From: Kitasatospora albolonga
GTDB taxonomy: Bacteria; Actinomycetota; Actinomycetes; Streptomycetales; Streptomycetaceae
Length of the DNA: 64,000 nucleotides
Assembly: GCA_002082585.1 (NCBI GenBank)
Contig: CP020563.1
Span: 3,218,001 to 3,282,000 of the forward strand
Direction of reading: 5' to 3'
Positions 36,451-47,015 of the stretch are shown piece by piece; position 1 is the stretch's first letter, and each line of letters begins with the position of its first letter. The position numbers and the translations under genes were made by a program. Below the pieces are notes generated by a model. That model did no database searches, was not told where the DNA came from, and was given only the letters and a program-made list of their open reading frames with translations.

Positions 36451-37887
36451 GTGGCCGCCATACCGCTGACACGCACGCACCGGATACTCATCGGGATCGT
36501 CGTCGCCGGTGCGGTGATCATCGCCGCGATCGGGTTCGCGGGCTCCTACGCGGCCGTGCGCGAGCTGGCCGAGGCCAAGGGGTTCGGCCAGTTCTCCCTG
36601 GTCTTCCCGATCGGCATCGACGCGGGCATCTGTGTCCTGCTCGCCCTGGACCTGCTGCTGACGTGGATGCGCATCCCGTTCCCGCTGCTGCGTCAGACGG
36701 CGTGGCTGCTGACCGCCGCGACCATCGCCTTCAACGGCGCCGCCTCCTGGCCCGATCCGCTCGGCACCGCGATGCACGCGGTGATCCCGGTCCTGTTCGT
36801 CGTCTCCGTGGAGGCCGCCCGCCACGCGGTGGGCCGGATCGCGGACATCACGGCCGACAAGCACATGGAGGGCGTACGCCTCACCCGCTGGCTGCTCTCC
36901 CCCATCCCGACGTTCAAGCTGTGGCGGCGCATGAAGCTGTGGGAGCTGCGCAGTTACGAGCAGGTCATCAAGCTCGAACAGGAGCGGCTGATCTACCAGG
37001 CCCGCCTCCAGGCCCGGTTCGGCCGCAACTGGCGCCGCAAGGCCCCGATCGAGGCGATGATGCCGCTGCGGCTGGCGAAGTACGGCGTCCCGCTCGCCGA
37101 GACCGCCCCGGCCGGACTCGCCGCCGCGGGCATCGAGCCCGCCCTCCTGCCGCCCGCCCCGAAGGCCGAACTGCCGGAGCTGCCGTACGAGCCCCAGAGG
37201 GAGCGGGAGCAGGAGCACGGGCACCAGCAGGGGCGCGAGGAGCAGGCGCCCTCGCAGGAGCAGGCCCAGCAGCACCCACAGCAACAGCAACACCAGCCGC
37301 AGCCGCAGCCGATGTCACTCCAGAAGCAGACCCCCCAGCAGCAGCCTCAGCCACAAGAGCCCCAGGAACCCCAACTCCCCCAGCAGCAGGCACCGGAGGA
37401 AGCCCCCCAGGTCCCGCCCACCCACGACAGCCCCTGGTTCGCCGCCCAGAAGCTTCCGGAGGGCCCGCACACGAGCGCGTACGACCCCGAGTACGACGAG
37501 GGCCTGGAGCCCACCCCCGCCGCCGTCCCCCTGGGCCCGGGCCGCACCCGCCCCCTCGGCGACGTCGGCACGATCGGCGCGGTCCCGCACCCCCACACGG
37601 CAGCGGAGCCGCCCGCCGCGGTGGAGCCCGTACCGGAAGTCTCGGAGGAGGCGCCCCAACTGGAGCCGTGGACCCAGGAGGACGAGGACTTCGCCAACCG
37701 GGCCTACGAGGAGTTCAGCGCGCTGACGGAGCAGGAGGGGCAGCACCCGAGCATCGAAGCCCTCGACATCACCCTGGCCGACCGGCACGACGTGCGGCAC
37801 CCGCGCTCGACCGAGCTGCTCCAGAACCTGATGCCGCAGTTCAAGAACCTCTACATGCAGCGGACGACGGCCGACCAGAGCGCCTGA
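36451..37887 (+). CDS. DUF2637 membrane protein with Gln-rich linker
   Basis: A 478-aa protein. GTG 36451 has GGGGAG seven bases upstream; ATG 36412 would add 13 residues. The first ~130 residues hold four or five membrane helices (ILIGIVVAGAVIIAAIGFAG, FPIGIDAGICVLLALDLLL), the DUF2637 domain shared with Streptomyces Spd/plasmid-spread proteins and chromosomal relatives. A cytoplasmic charged region follows (IADITADKHMEGVRLTRWLL), then a ~90-residue Gln/Pro-rich stretch (QQHPQQQQHQPQPQP) and an acidic C-terminal segment that may be helical (DEDFANRAYEEFSALTEQEG). The C-terminus resembles a degenerate DNA-binding region in some relatives, but I see no clear HTH. Confidence 0.85.
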   Translation: MAAIPLTRTHRILIGIVVAGAVIIAAIGFAGSYAAVRELAEAKGFGQFSLVFPIGIDAGICVLLALDLLLTWMRIPFPLLRQTAWLLTAATIAFNGAASWPDPLGTAMHAVIPVLFVVSVEAARHAVGRIADITADKHMEGVRLTRWLLSPIPTFKLWRRMKLWELRSYEQVIKLEQERLIYQARLQARFGRNWRRKAPIEAMMPLRLAKYGVPLAETAPAGLAAAGIEPALLPPAPKAELPELPYEPQREREQEHGHQQGREEQAPSQEQAQQHPQQQQHQPQPQPMSLQKQTPQQQPQPQEPQEPQLPQQQAPEEAPQVPPTHDSPWFAAQKLPEGPHTSAYDPEYDEGLEPTPAAVPLGPGRTRPLGDVGTIGAVPHPHTAAEPPAAVEPVPEVSEEAPQLEPWTQEDEDFANRAYEEFSALTEQEGQHPSIEALDITLADRHDVRHPRSTELLQNLMPQFKNLYMQRTTADQSA

Positions 37888-38379
37888 CGCACGGCCGCAC
37901 AGCATGGCGAAGAGCCGAGGCAGCCTCAATCCCAGCTGCACAGACCGGAATCGCCCGCACTGCTTTCGTCTTGCTCCGGGGCCCTCAGCCGGCGACTGAC
38001 CGCAGCCGCCGGGGCGGCCCCCGGGCGGCGCCGAAGGGCATCGGACGGGGTACTGCCGGTAGGCCGTCTGAGGCAAGAACAACAAGCAGCGTACCGACTG
38101 CCTCGGCTACGGGACCGCACGATCCCGTAGCGCGTTGACGGGTCCCTGAGATCCGAGCCGGTTGACAAGTGCCCACTTCCGCACGCACCGGAGCGTCCGC
38201 CTCGGAGCGAAGGAACCCATTATTGGCCAGTGGGCAGAATCACGCGGGATCAAAATCAATAACGCCGAAAACAAAAGGCAGATCCGAACTGGGACACCCG
38301 GCAGGAAATGGGGCGCAAACCCTGGCAGCCCTATACCTCTTCCCGCTCCGACGCAGCGGCCTATCTCGAGTGGGGCTGA
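37888..38379. other. Gene-free low-GC stretch at the left edge of the accessory region
   Basis: No convincing coding sequence. A perfect inverted repeat, GCTACGGGA-N8-TCCCGTAGC (38106-38131), could terminate the DUF2637 transcript. From about 38200 GC falls well below the window average (for example AATCAATAACGCC and AACAAAAGG). A short open stretch reading IIGQWAESRGIKIN is faintly reminiscent of a nucleoid-protein helix but is isolated. Confidence 0.5.
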
Positions 38380-38527
38380 GGGCTGTCCCGTAAATGATCA
38401 CGGTCGTGCTTGCTGACCTGCCTGCTCGGTTCAGCAGGTGATGGTGACGTTGTGGAGGCGGGCGATGCCGAGCATGGCGTGGTGAACGCCGTTGCGCTTC
38501 AAGCGGCGTCGCGGAGGATCTTCCAGC
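38380..38527 (-). mobile_element. Truncated, frameshifted end of an IS5-family-like insertion sequence
   Basis: GGGCTGTCCCGTAAATGATC at 38380-38399 looks like a terminal repeat of Streptomyces IS5-type elements. On the minus strand, 38526-38431 encodes the transposase C-terminus: WKILRD, then after one missing base RLKRNGVHHAMLGIARLHNV, with TGA at 38431. The missing base (GAC-GCC instead of GAC-TGC) breaks the frame. The rest of the element, including the DDE core and other end, is absent: the next bases belong to a different sequence. It is a relic, not a working element. Confidence 0.7.
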
Positions 38528-39007
38528 TCTTCGTCCGGGCGAAGGCGTACACCAACGACCTCTACTGCCGGAACTGGCTACACGAGGCATGGATCCTGCT
38601 GGACGAACACATCGTCCAGCTCTGGACACCGCGGATCAAAGCTCTGGACGACCGGTACAGGGCCGCGACCGTCGACGGCGACGGCCAAGCACTCGACCAG
38701 TTCCGGAGGGAGCAGACCTGCACCTCAAGGAGCCCGGCGACCCACGCGGGGTGACGCAGGACTCGCCTGGATTCCCGAAGAATCAGCATCTCGCCTGTTT
38801 GGGCAAGATCCTGAAAGCCATAGAATACCCTGCTGAACCACTCATCTGGTCGGGCAGCACGGCCGGCATACCACCCGATCACTTGAACGAACCAGTCGAG
38901 GCCCGATTTCGGATATCCCCCAGAAGTACGAGGAATGGGCCGCAGGGCGACTGGCCGAGGAACAGAGCAAAAAATGCCAAGTAGCACTGAAGGACTTCGG
39001 CAAGTGA
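38528..39007 (+). pseudogene. Broken gene remnant upstream of the leucine-rich paralogues
   Basis: Two protein-like stretches lie in different frames. Bases 38528-38715 read LFVRAKAYTNDLYCRNWLHE, WILLDEHIVQLWTPRIKALD and on to QALDQFRREQ. About 38845-39007 reads PISDIPQKYEEWAAGRLAEE, QSKKCQVALKDFGK then TGA. Between them no single frame stays open, so at least one frameshift or internal deletion has occurred, and the 5' end is lost at the IS relic. I do not recognise the family. The last stretch ends 25 bp before the first leucine-rich gene, so the intact gene and that gene were probably one operon. Confidence 0.5.
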
Positions 39008-39032
39008 AATAAGCGATAGAGAGGCTAACCCA

Positions 39033-39707
39033 GTGGATGTCGCCATAGAGCAGGCCGTCAGCCGAGAGACCGGACAGCAGCCCCCATTCCCGGATGAGTC
39101 TCTGCGGTCCGTCACCTATCTCCACGTGTACTACGCCCGCACCCTGGAAGACCTGTCACGTTGCCGAGACCTTGAGATTGTCCAACTCGTCGGCTGCGAC
39201 CCCGTTGACCTGGGCCGACTGACTCATCTGGCCGAACTCTCAACGGTTGTCGTCGAATTCGGAAGTCTCAAGGATCTCGCCGGAGTGCAAAATCTTCCGT
39301 CACTACGGCGATTCTCGGCAGGGATGAACATGATCGAAGATCTCACCCCGCTCCTGGAGTGCCCGAAACTAAGGCGGCTGGATGTACGTGGGAACCCTCT
39401 GTCCGAGCACTCCTATCGGACGCTGGCTCCTCAACTGGAGAAGAAAGGTATCCACGTCTCTCTGTCCGACGAATCCGAATGGAAGATGACGCTCGATCTA
39501 CGGCGCCACGGATTCCCTTACTCATTTTACAAGGCGCACGATGGGACCAGGATTTGCCGTCCCGGCCTGGCGCTCACCGACATGCCCGACAAGAGCCACC
39601 CCATCGTGGATCGAGAGGAACTGGAGGAGTTGCTCGACCACCAGCCGGAAACCATCCCGAAACTCTTCGAACGGGACGACAGAATGCCTACTACTTTTGC
39701 CCCGTAG
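39033..39707 (+). CDS. Leucine-rich-repeat-like protein, tandem paralogue 1
   Basis: A 224-aa soluble protein from GTG 39033 (AGAGG nine bases upstream). Residues ~25-125 show a loose leucine-rich-repeat pattern (LHVYYARTLEDLSRCRDLEI, LKDLAGVQNLPSLRRFS, LTPLLECPKLRRLDVRGNPL). The C-terminal ~100 residues form a separate domain: GNPLSEHSYRTLAP (120-133), SDESEWKMTLDLRRHGFPYS, YKAHDGTRICRPGLALTDMP. The same two-part layout recurs in the gene at 40229. Codon use is poorer in G/C-ending codons than in its neighbours. I recognise no named family beyond LRR; location and duplication suggest an accessory, possibly immunity-type, role. Confidence 0.78.
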   Translation: MDVAIEQAVSRETGQQPPFPDESLRSVTYLHVYYARTLEDLSRCRDLEIVQLVGCDPVDLGRLTHLAELSTVVVEFGSLKDLAGVQNLPSLRRFSAGMNMIEDLTPLLECPKLRRLDVRGNPLSEHSYRTLAPQLEKKGIHVSLSDESEWKMTLDLRRHGFPYSFYKAHDGTRICRPGLALTDMPDKSHPIVDREELEELLDHQPETIPKLFERDDRMPTTFAP

Positions 39708-40228
39708 TCCCGAAACGAGTCGAGTGACAACGTTCCTGGGACGGTCGGCACGCAGGCTTCTGCGGCGCGTTGATTCAAAACTTCTCCGCCGCAAGGGCCT
39801 GCCCGGTGCGGTTCCGTGCCGCGCGCGTCACCCTTAACCTTGATCTTTCTTGACGGACCGGAAATCAGAAACCCGCACTTACTACAGTGTGTTCGCGTGA
39901 CGGCCCGATACCGATGCCCCGTCGCACGAACCTGTTGACCCCAGATGAACAACAGGCTACCGTCCTCTCCGTCCCAAGAATCAGACGGGCCGAATCCTCA
40001 TTCTCGGAGCACCACGAAAGCCCTGCGGGAAAGGCCACGATCCCAGCGCGGGCAGGATTGCAGAACGCCACCTGATGAACCCCTCGGGCCTGGGTCTGCG
40101 CAGCTCCGGCGCTCCGATCGCCCTGCGTCTCACCCGCCCCGGCCAGCCCGGCGTGCCTCATCACCCAGGCCGGTTGCCACCTGTCGGCCCTCTGGTCCTG
40201 GGCTGCTGCCCGACCTCACTCACCTGGG
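39708..40228. other. Spacer between the leucine-rich paralogues
   Basis: About 520 bp, lower in GC than the genome average, with no supported gene. A short open frame from 39945 gives a Pro/Arg-rich translation with no protein-like pattern. TTGACG at 39851 resembles a -35 but no matching -10 follows. No remnant of a third paralogue or transposase was recognised. Confidence 0.5.
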
Positions 40229-40942
40229 ATGGACCCCGTGGACGAACTCTCAGATCCAGCAGTACAGACAGCACTGAAGCGTCACCTCGGGCATGCTGCT
40301 CCCTTCAGCGAGAAGGAACTGAGTAGCGTAGAGGACCTGCATGTCCGGCATGCCCGGAGCCTCTTCGGATTGAACCGGTGCAGCAACCTGGAGGTGCTCA
40401 CCGTTGTGGGGTGCGACGCCGCCATCGACCTGGCCGATGTGATCATGATCGAACGCTTGAGAAGCCTGAACGTGAGGGACAGCGGCCTCAACAGCCTCGA
40501 CGCCCTGGCCGAGAGGCCCTGGACCACGACTCTCAGCTGCTACATCCCCAGAAACTGCATCACCGACGTTACGCCTCTGACCCGGATCCCCAGGCTGCAG
40601 AACGCGGACCTGACAGGCAACCCCCTGTCCGAGCACTCCTACAGGAAGGTCGTTCCGGCTCTCCGGGAGCAGGGCACACGCGTCCTGATCTCCGACGAAC
40701 TCGAATGGAAGCTCACGCGTCACCTTCACGAGCAAGGCGTTCCGGTCTCCTGCTACAAGAAGAAGGACGCATTCGCCCTGTGCCGCCCGGGGATGAAACT
40801 CACCGAGTTCCCCGATTTCGGGCACGTGGAGATCCAGGAGAAGGAAGTGGAATCACTTCTCCACGGAAACCCTGAAAGCGCACTTCGCTTCTTTCCCGAT
40901 GTACTGGAATCGGCTCCAGGAAGTGCGCACCGAAGCCCGTGA
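40229..40942 (+). CDS. Leucine-rich-repeat-like protein, tandem paralogue 2
   Basis: A 237-aa paralogue of 39033-39707. Shared blocks: VVGCDAAIDLADVIMIERLR opposite the first repeat region, CITDVTPLTRIPRLQNADL, GNPLSEHSYRKVVPALREQG (130-149), SDELEWKLTRHLHEQGVPVS, CYKKKDAFALCRPGMKLTEF, and a closing acidic segment. Identity is strongest after the LRR part, so the C-terminal ~100 residues look like the functional domain while the repeats have diverged. ATG 40229 has no strong ribosome site; CCTGGG lies close by. A bidirectional terminator follows. Confidence 0.78.
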   Translation: MDPVDELSDPAVQTALKRHLGHAAPFSEKELSSVEDLHVRHARSLFGLNRCSNLEVLTVVGCDAAIDLADVIMIERLRSLNVRDSGLNSLDALAERPWTTTLSCYIPRNCITDVTPLTRIPRLQNADLTGNPLSEHSYRKVVPALREQGTRVLISDELEWKLTRHLHEQGVPVSCYKKKDAFALCRPGMKLTEFPDFGHVEIQEKEVESLLHGNPESALRFFPDVLESAPGSAHRSP

Positions 40943-41036
40943 TCTCCCGCATCAGGCCATGCGGGGCCAGGGCATGACTCCGGCCGTCGACGCCACCGGT
41001 TCGATTTCACCCCCGCAGCACTGAGCTCTCGACGGA

Positions 41037-41078
41037 AAGGGCCGCCGCCCGGGAGGGGTTCCCGGGGCGGCGGCCCTT
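41037..41078. terminator. Bidirectional terminator between paralogue 2 and lysS
   Basis: Perfect 14-bp arms AAGGGCCGCCGCCC (41037-41050) and GGGCGGCGGCCCTT (41065-41078) with a 14-nt loop, serving convergent genes ending at 40942 and 41108. Confidence 0.85.
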
Positions 41079-41107
41079 CGCCGTAGTCACGTACGTACGG
41101 ACGGACG

Positions 41108-42871
41108 CTACGCGCCCAGCAGCCTCCGCACCCGGTCCGCACCCACCGCGAGGAGCAGCGTGGGCAGGCGCGGGCCCGTGTCGCGGCTGACGAGAAGCCG
41201 GTACAGCAGCACGAAGAACGACCGCTGGGCGGCCTTCAGTTCGGGCGTCGGCTTGGCGTCCGGCTCCAGGCCCGCCAGGACCTTCGGCACGCCGTAGACG
41301 AGCGTGGTGAGCCCGTCCAGCGACCAGTGCGTGTCCAGCCCCTCCAGGAGGAGGCGCAGCGACTCGCGGCCCTGGTCGTCGAGCGAGCCGAGGAGCTCCT
41401 TGTCGGGCTCGTCGCGGACGATGGTGCGGGCCTCGGCCGGGACCTGGGTGGTGATCCAGTTCTCGGCGCGGTCCAGGCGCGGGCGCGCCTCGTCCAGCGA
41501 GGTCAGCGGGTTCTCCGAGTCGAGCTCGGTGAGGATGCGCAGGGTCTGGTCCTCGGCTCCGGCGGTGATGTCGGCGACCGAGGCGAGCGTCCGGTACGGC
41601 AGCGGGCGCGGGGTGCTCGGGAGCTCCCCGGCCGCCGTGCGGACGGCCCGCGCGTACGCGGCGGCGTCGGCGGGCAGCACCGTGCCGTCCTCGACCTTGC
41701 GGACCAGCGAGTCCCACTCGTCGTACAGCCGCTGGATCTCCTGGTCGAAGGCGATCTTGAACGACTGGTTGGGCTTGCGGCGCGCGTAGAGCCAGCGCAG
41801 CAGCGGCGCCTCCATGATCTTCAGCGCGTCGGCCGGGGTGGGCACCCCGCCCTTGCTGCTGGACATCTTGGCCATGCCGGAGATGCCGACGAAGGCGTAC
41901 ATGGGCCCGATGGGCTGCACACCGCCGAAGACCTCGCGGACGATCTGGCCGCCGACGACGAAGGACGAGCCGGGCGAGGAGTGGTCGACGCCGCTGGGCT
42001 CGAAGATCACGCCCTCGTACGCCCAGCGCATCGGCCAGTCGACCTTCCAGACCAGCTTGCCCCGGTTGAACTCGTTGAGCCGGACCGTCTCGGCGAAGCC
42101 GCACGCCGAGCAGGTGTAGTTCAGCTCGGTGGTGTCGTCGTCGTACGAGGTGACGACGGTGAGGTCCTTCTCGCAGTTGCCGCAGTACGGCTTGTACGGG
42201 AAGTAGCCCGCGCTGTTGCCGCTGCCGTCGTCCTCGGCGGCGGCGCCGGAGCCCTCGGCGGCCTCCAGCTCGGCTTCGTCGACCTTCTTCTGCTGCGGCT
42301 TCTTACCGCCCTTGCCCTGAGCCGCCGACGGGTCCTTCTTCGTCCGGTAGCGGTCGAGTACGGCGTCGATGTCGGCCCGGTGCTTCATCGCGTGCAGGAC
42401 CTGCTCGCGGTAGGTCCCGGCGGTGTACTGCTCCGTCTGGCTGATTCCGTCGTACTCGACGCCCAGCTCGTCCAGGGCTGCCGTCATGGCGGCCTTGAAG
42501 TGCTCGGCCCAGTTCGGGTACGCCGAGCCGGCCGGGGCGGGCACCGAGGTCAGCGGCTTGCCGATGTGCTCGGCCCAGGACGCGTCCACGCCCGGGACCC
42601 CGTTCGGGACCTTCCGGTAGCGGTCGTAGTCGTCCCAGGAGATCAGGTGGCGCACGGTGTACCCGCGGCGGCGGATCTCGTCGGCGACCAGGTGCGGGGT
42701 CATGACCTCGCGGAGGTTGCCGAGGTGGATCGGGCCGGACGGTGACAGGCCGGAGGCGACGACGACCGGTTTGCCAGGCGCACGACGCTCCGATTCGGCG
42801 ATGACATCGTCCGCGAAGCGGGAGACCCAGTCGGTCTCGGTGCTGGTCTGACTCTCGGCCACGGTCGGCAC
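41108..42871 (-). CDS. lysS: Lysine--tRNA ligase, class I
   Basis: A 587-aa class I (archaeal-type) lysyl-tRNA synthetase, as is usual in Streptomyces. The HIGH-type motif is in [16 protein letters not shown], and KMSKS-type in [16 protein letters not shown] zinc site is suggested by CGNCEKD and CSACGF; an acidic/Lys-rich insert (residues ~200-235) precedes it. GTG 42871 gives the family start VPTVAESQT; another GTG nine bases further in is possible. It is divergent from argS with a 137-bp shared control region. Confidence 0.95.
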   Translation of the reverse strand: MPTVAESQTSTETDWVSRFADDVIAESERRAPGKPVVVASGLSPSGPIHLGNLREVMTPHLVADEIRRRGYTVRHLISWDDYDRYRKVPNGVPGVDASWAEHIGKPLTSVPAPAGSAYPNWAEHFKAAMTAALDELGVEYDGISQTEQYTAGTYREQVLHAMKHRADIDAVLDRYRTKKDPSAAQGKGGKKPQQKKVDEAELEAAEGSGAAAEDDGSGNSAGYFPYKPYCGNCEKDLTVVTSYDDDTTELNYTCSACGFAETVRLNEFNRGKLVWKVDWPMRWAYEGVIFEPSGVDHSSPGSSFVVGGQIVREVFGGVQPIGPMYAFVGISGMAKMSSSKGGVPTPADALKIMEAPLLRWLYARRKPNQSFKIAFDQEIQRLYDEWDSLVRKVEDGTVLPADAAAYARAVRTAAGELPSTPRPLPYRTLASVADITAGAEDQTLRILTELDSENPLTSLDEARPRLDRAENWITTQVPAEARTIVRDEPDKELLGSLDDQGRESLRLLLEGLDTHWSLDGLTTLVYGVPKVLAGLEPDAKPTPELKAAQRSFFVLLYRLLVSRDTGPRLPTLLLAVGADRVRRLLGA

Positions 42872-43008
42872 GTCCTTCTCTCGTTCTGTCGGTCCCAGTG
42901 GGTTACCGACCATTCTCCCAGCTACCCCCCGCAGCGCGAAAACGGCTTTACGCCCCGTGGGATACTGGACCGATCCCTTGTACCCCTACGGAAACGGCAG
43001 CCCGTCCC

Positions 43009-44790
<1,782 letters not shown>

Positions 44791-44843
44791 CGCCCGAGCG
44801 CCTCTGACGGCACACGTTTGTACGCAGCCGCCTCTACGTACGT

Positions 44844-44876
44844 CGGCCCCGGCGCCTTCCACAGGTGCCGGGGCCG
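44844..44876. terminator. Terminator between argS and the convergent hypothetical gene
   Basis: CGGCCCCGGCGCC (44844-44856) pairs with GGTGCCGGGGCCG (44864-44876), with one G-U pair and a 7-nt loop. Confidence 0.75.
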
Positions 44877-44893
44877 GTCGCGTACGTACGACG

Positions 44894-45346
44894 TCACTGC
44901 GGGCGCCCCAGCGTCCACCCCGACACGTCCGAGAGCCGTCCGCGCCAGAGCGGCAGCGAGACCGCGCTCATGGCCCCGCCGAGGAACGTCACGTCCCGCA
45001 GATGAATCCAGCGCGGCAGCCGGGCCGCCTCCGCGTCCTGCTCCCGCCCGTGCAGCTCCCGTACGCCCTGGTCGACCGTCTCGGGGAACTCGGCGAGCAG
45101 GTTGGCCCCCTCGCCCTCGACCTGGCGCAGGCTCCTGGCCCACTCGGCCTTCCACTGCTCGTGCCCGATCACATCGCCGTGCAGCAGGCCGCCGGGGTGC
45201 GTGAGGGTGAGGGGCAGGCTCGAGCGCGGGTCCTCGTCGAGGAGCTGGATGAGCAGCTGGAGCTGGAGATCGGGCAAGGGCTCGGTGATCACCGCGGCTG
45301 ACGGTGCCGGTGCCGCTGCCGGTGAGGTGTCGGCGGAGACGCTCAT
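44894..45346 (-). CDS. Hypothetical protein
   Basis: A 150-aa soluble protein from ATG 45346 (GAAGGGCCC upstream). After an Ala/Pro-rich start it reads LPDLQLQLLIQLLDEDPRSS, LTHPGGLLHGDVIGHEQWKA, GANLLAEFPETVDQG and PRWIHLRDVTFLGGAMSAVS, ending LPLWRGRLSDVSGWTLGRP. There is no membrane segment or recognisable motif. Many Streptomyces carry a gene of this kind beside argS, but I cannot name a family. Confidence 0.8.
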   Translation of the reverse strand: MSVSADTSPAAAPAPSAAVITEPLPDLQLQLLIQLLDEDPRSSLPLTLTHPGGLLHGDVIGHEQWKAEWARSLRQVEGEGANLLAEFPETVDQGVRELHGREQDAEAARLPRWIHLRDVTFLGGAMSAVSLPLWRGRLSDVSGWTLGRPQ

Positions 45347-45423
45347 GGGCCCTTCCCTTCAACGACGTGGCTGCTCTCCCCGCCTGCCCGGTCAGGCCCG
45401 GAGCACACCCGAACAGACCGGCC

Positions 45424-46686
45424 TCAGAGATAGCGCCGGATCGGCAGGACGGCCGCTTCCCGCACCCGCTGGAGGACATCGCGCCGCTTCCACCGCCCGC
45501 GCTCGATCAGCACGCTCTTCTCCCGGTCCTCGTCGAAGTGGCCGTCGAGCGCGGCCGTGAACTCCCCGTCCAGGACGGCGAGCATGACCTCCTCGTCGTG
45601 GTCCAGGGAGCGCCGGTTGAAGTTGGTGGAGCCGATGAGGGAGGCGATCCGGTCGATGGTGACGGCCTTGGTGTGCATCATCGTCGGCTGGTACTGGTAG
45701 ATCTTCACCCCGCACGCGGTCAGCTCCTCGTAGTGGCGCTGACCGGCGAGCTGGCAGACCCGCTTGTCGGTGTGCGGGCCCGGCAGCAGGATCTCGACCT
45801 CCACCCCGCGCCGGGCGGCGGCGCAGAGCAGACCGGTGAAGTAGTCGTCGGGCGCGAAGTAGGCCGTGGTGAGGCGGATGCGCTCCTCGGCGGATTCGAG
45901 GACGACCCGCATCAGGGTCTGCATGTCCTGCCAGCCGAAGGACGACGATCCGCGCACGACCTGCACAACCGCGCCCCCGTGCCGGCCGCTCTCCACGAAC
46001 CGGTCGCGCTCGTCGAACAGCTCCTCCTGGCACTCCGCCCAGTTCTGCGCGAAGGCGGCGGCCAGCCCGTCGACGGCGGGCCCGCGCAGCCGGACATGGG
46101 TGTCCCGCCACTCGTTCTCGTTGCGCGCGTCGCCGCACCACTCCTCGGCTATCCCGACGCCCCCGGTGAACGCGGTGGACTCGTCGATGACGAGCACCTT
46201 GCGGTGGCAGCGGTGGTTCTGCTTGAGCGGGGAGAGGTGGAGCGGCTTCCGGAACCAGGCGATGGTCACCCCCGCCTCGTCCATCAGCGCGAGCTGGTCC
46301 TTCTCGATCAGGCGGCAGCCGAAGCCGTCGAGCATCAGCCGGACCCGGACGCCCGCGCGGGCCCGGTCGGCGAGCGCCTCGGCGAACTCGTGCGCGATGT
46401 CGCCCCGCCAGTAGACGAAGGTCATCATGTCGACGGTGTGCTCGGCGGACCGGATCGCCGCCAGCATCGCGCCGAAGATCTCGTCGCCGTTGCGGAGCGG
46501 GACGAGCGCGTTGCCCTCGGTGGCGGCGATCCCGATCAGCCGCTCCAGCCTGCGTCTCAGCCGCTGGGAGCGCTCCTCGCAGACGCGCGGGTCGAGCTGT
46601 TCGGCCGGGGCGGAGCCCCCTGCACGGCCCCGGTCGCGCGGATCGGGTTCGGCTGCTCGTTCGGAGGCTTCGGCTATGCCGGACAT
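45424..46686 (-). CDS. Phospholipase D-family protein (cardiolipin synthase-like)
   Basis: A 420-aa protein with two HKD motifs: NHRCHRKVLVIDESTAFTGG near residue 185 and MHTKAVTIDRIASLIGSTNF near 345, so both halves of the active site are present. The downstream NEWRDTHVRLRGPAV and NRRSLDHDEEV are typical of cardiolipin synthases. Unlike membrane-bound ClsA it lacks N-terminal transmembrane helices, so it may act on phospholipids peripherally or be a related phosphodiesterase. ATG 46686 follows an Arg/Gly-rich spacer. It is divergent from the iron-box operon. Confidence 0.9.
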   Translation of the reverse strand: MSGIAEASERAAEPDPRDRGRAGGSAPAEQLDPRVCEERSQRLRRRLERLIGIAATEGNALVPLRNGDEIFGAMLAAIRSAEHTVDMMTFVYWRGDIAHEFAEALADRARAGVRVRLMLDGFGCRLIEKDQLALMDEAGVTIAWFRKPLHLSPLKQNHRCHRKVLVIDESTAFTGGVGIAEEWCGDARNENEWRDTHVRLRGPAVDGLAAAFAQNWAECQEELFDERDRFVESGRHGGAVVQVVRGSSSFGWQDMQTLMRVVLESAEERIRLTTAYFAPDDYFTGLLCAAARRGVEVEILLPGPHTDKRVCQLAGQRHYEELTACGVKIYQYQPTMMHTKAVTIDRIASLIGSTNFNRRSLDHDEEVMLAVLDGEFTAALDGHFDEDREKSVLIERGRWKRRDVLQRVREAAVLPIRRYL

Positions 46687-46926
46687 CGGTCACCTGGGGG
46701 TACGGGAACGGGGCGGCCCGTCGACCGGCGCGCGCACGCGGCACCGGCGCGGGCTGCCAGGGCCTCGCCGACTGTACTCCCGGCCGCGCTCCCGGTCTCC
46801 GGTGCGTCCGGGCACGCCTCGGCCCGCCGTCTCCCCCGCTCCGTCCCGCACCGCTCGCCCGCCCCGGACTCCGCGTCCCGGCGGTCCGATCCGGCCGAAA
46901 TCCTCCACCCCCAGGCCCGATGTGAC
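46687..46926. other. Spacer upstream of the iron box
   Basis: GC-rich, no gene seen on either strand; short open frames are Arg/Pro-rich. Together with the iron box and the 5' untranslated part it makes a 329-bp divergent control region. Confidence 0.5.
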
Positions 46927-46945
46927 TATGGTTAGCCTAACCTAA
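46927..46945. promoter_or_regulatory. Iron box (DmdR/IdeR-type operator)
   Basis: TATGGTTAGCCTAACCTAA matches TTAGGTTAGGCTAACCTAA at 16 of 19 positions, including the whole TAACCTAA half. It lies 70 bp upstream of the TTG start at 47016, and TATGGT inside it could be part of a -10. Confidence 0.82.
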
Positions 46946-47015
46946 CTAACGGCTCGTCTCCGGTCGTCCGAAACGCGCCGCCCGCCCCCGGACACCCACG
47001 CCCCCGGAGGACCCG

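Noticed and set aside
38162..38416. Nucleoid-protein (Lsr2-like) fragment, reading IIGQWAESRGIKIN
   Set aside because: Only one short helix resembles the family; the flanking sequence does not, and there is no ribosome site or domain context.
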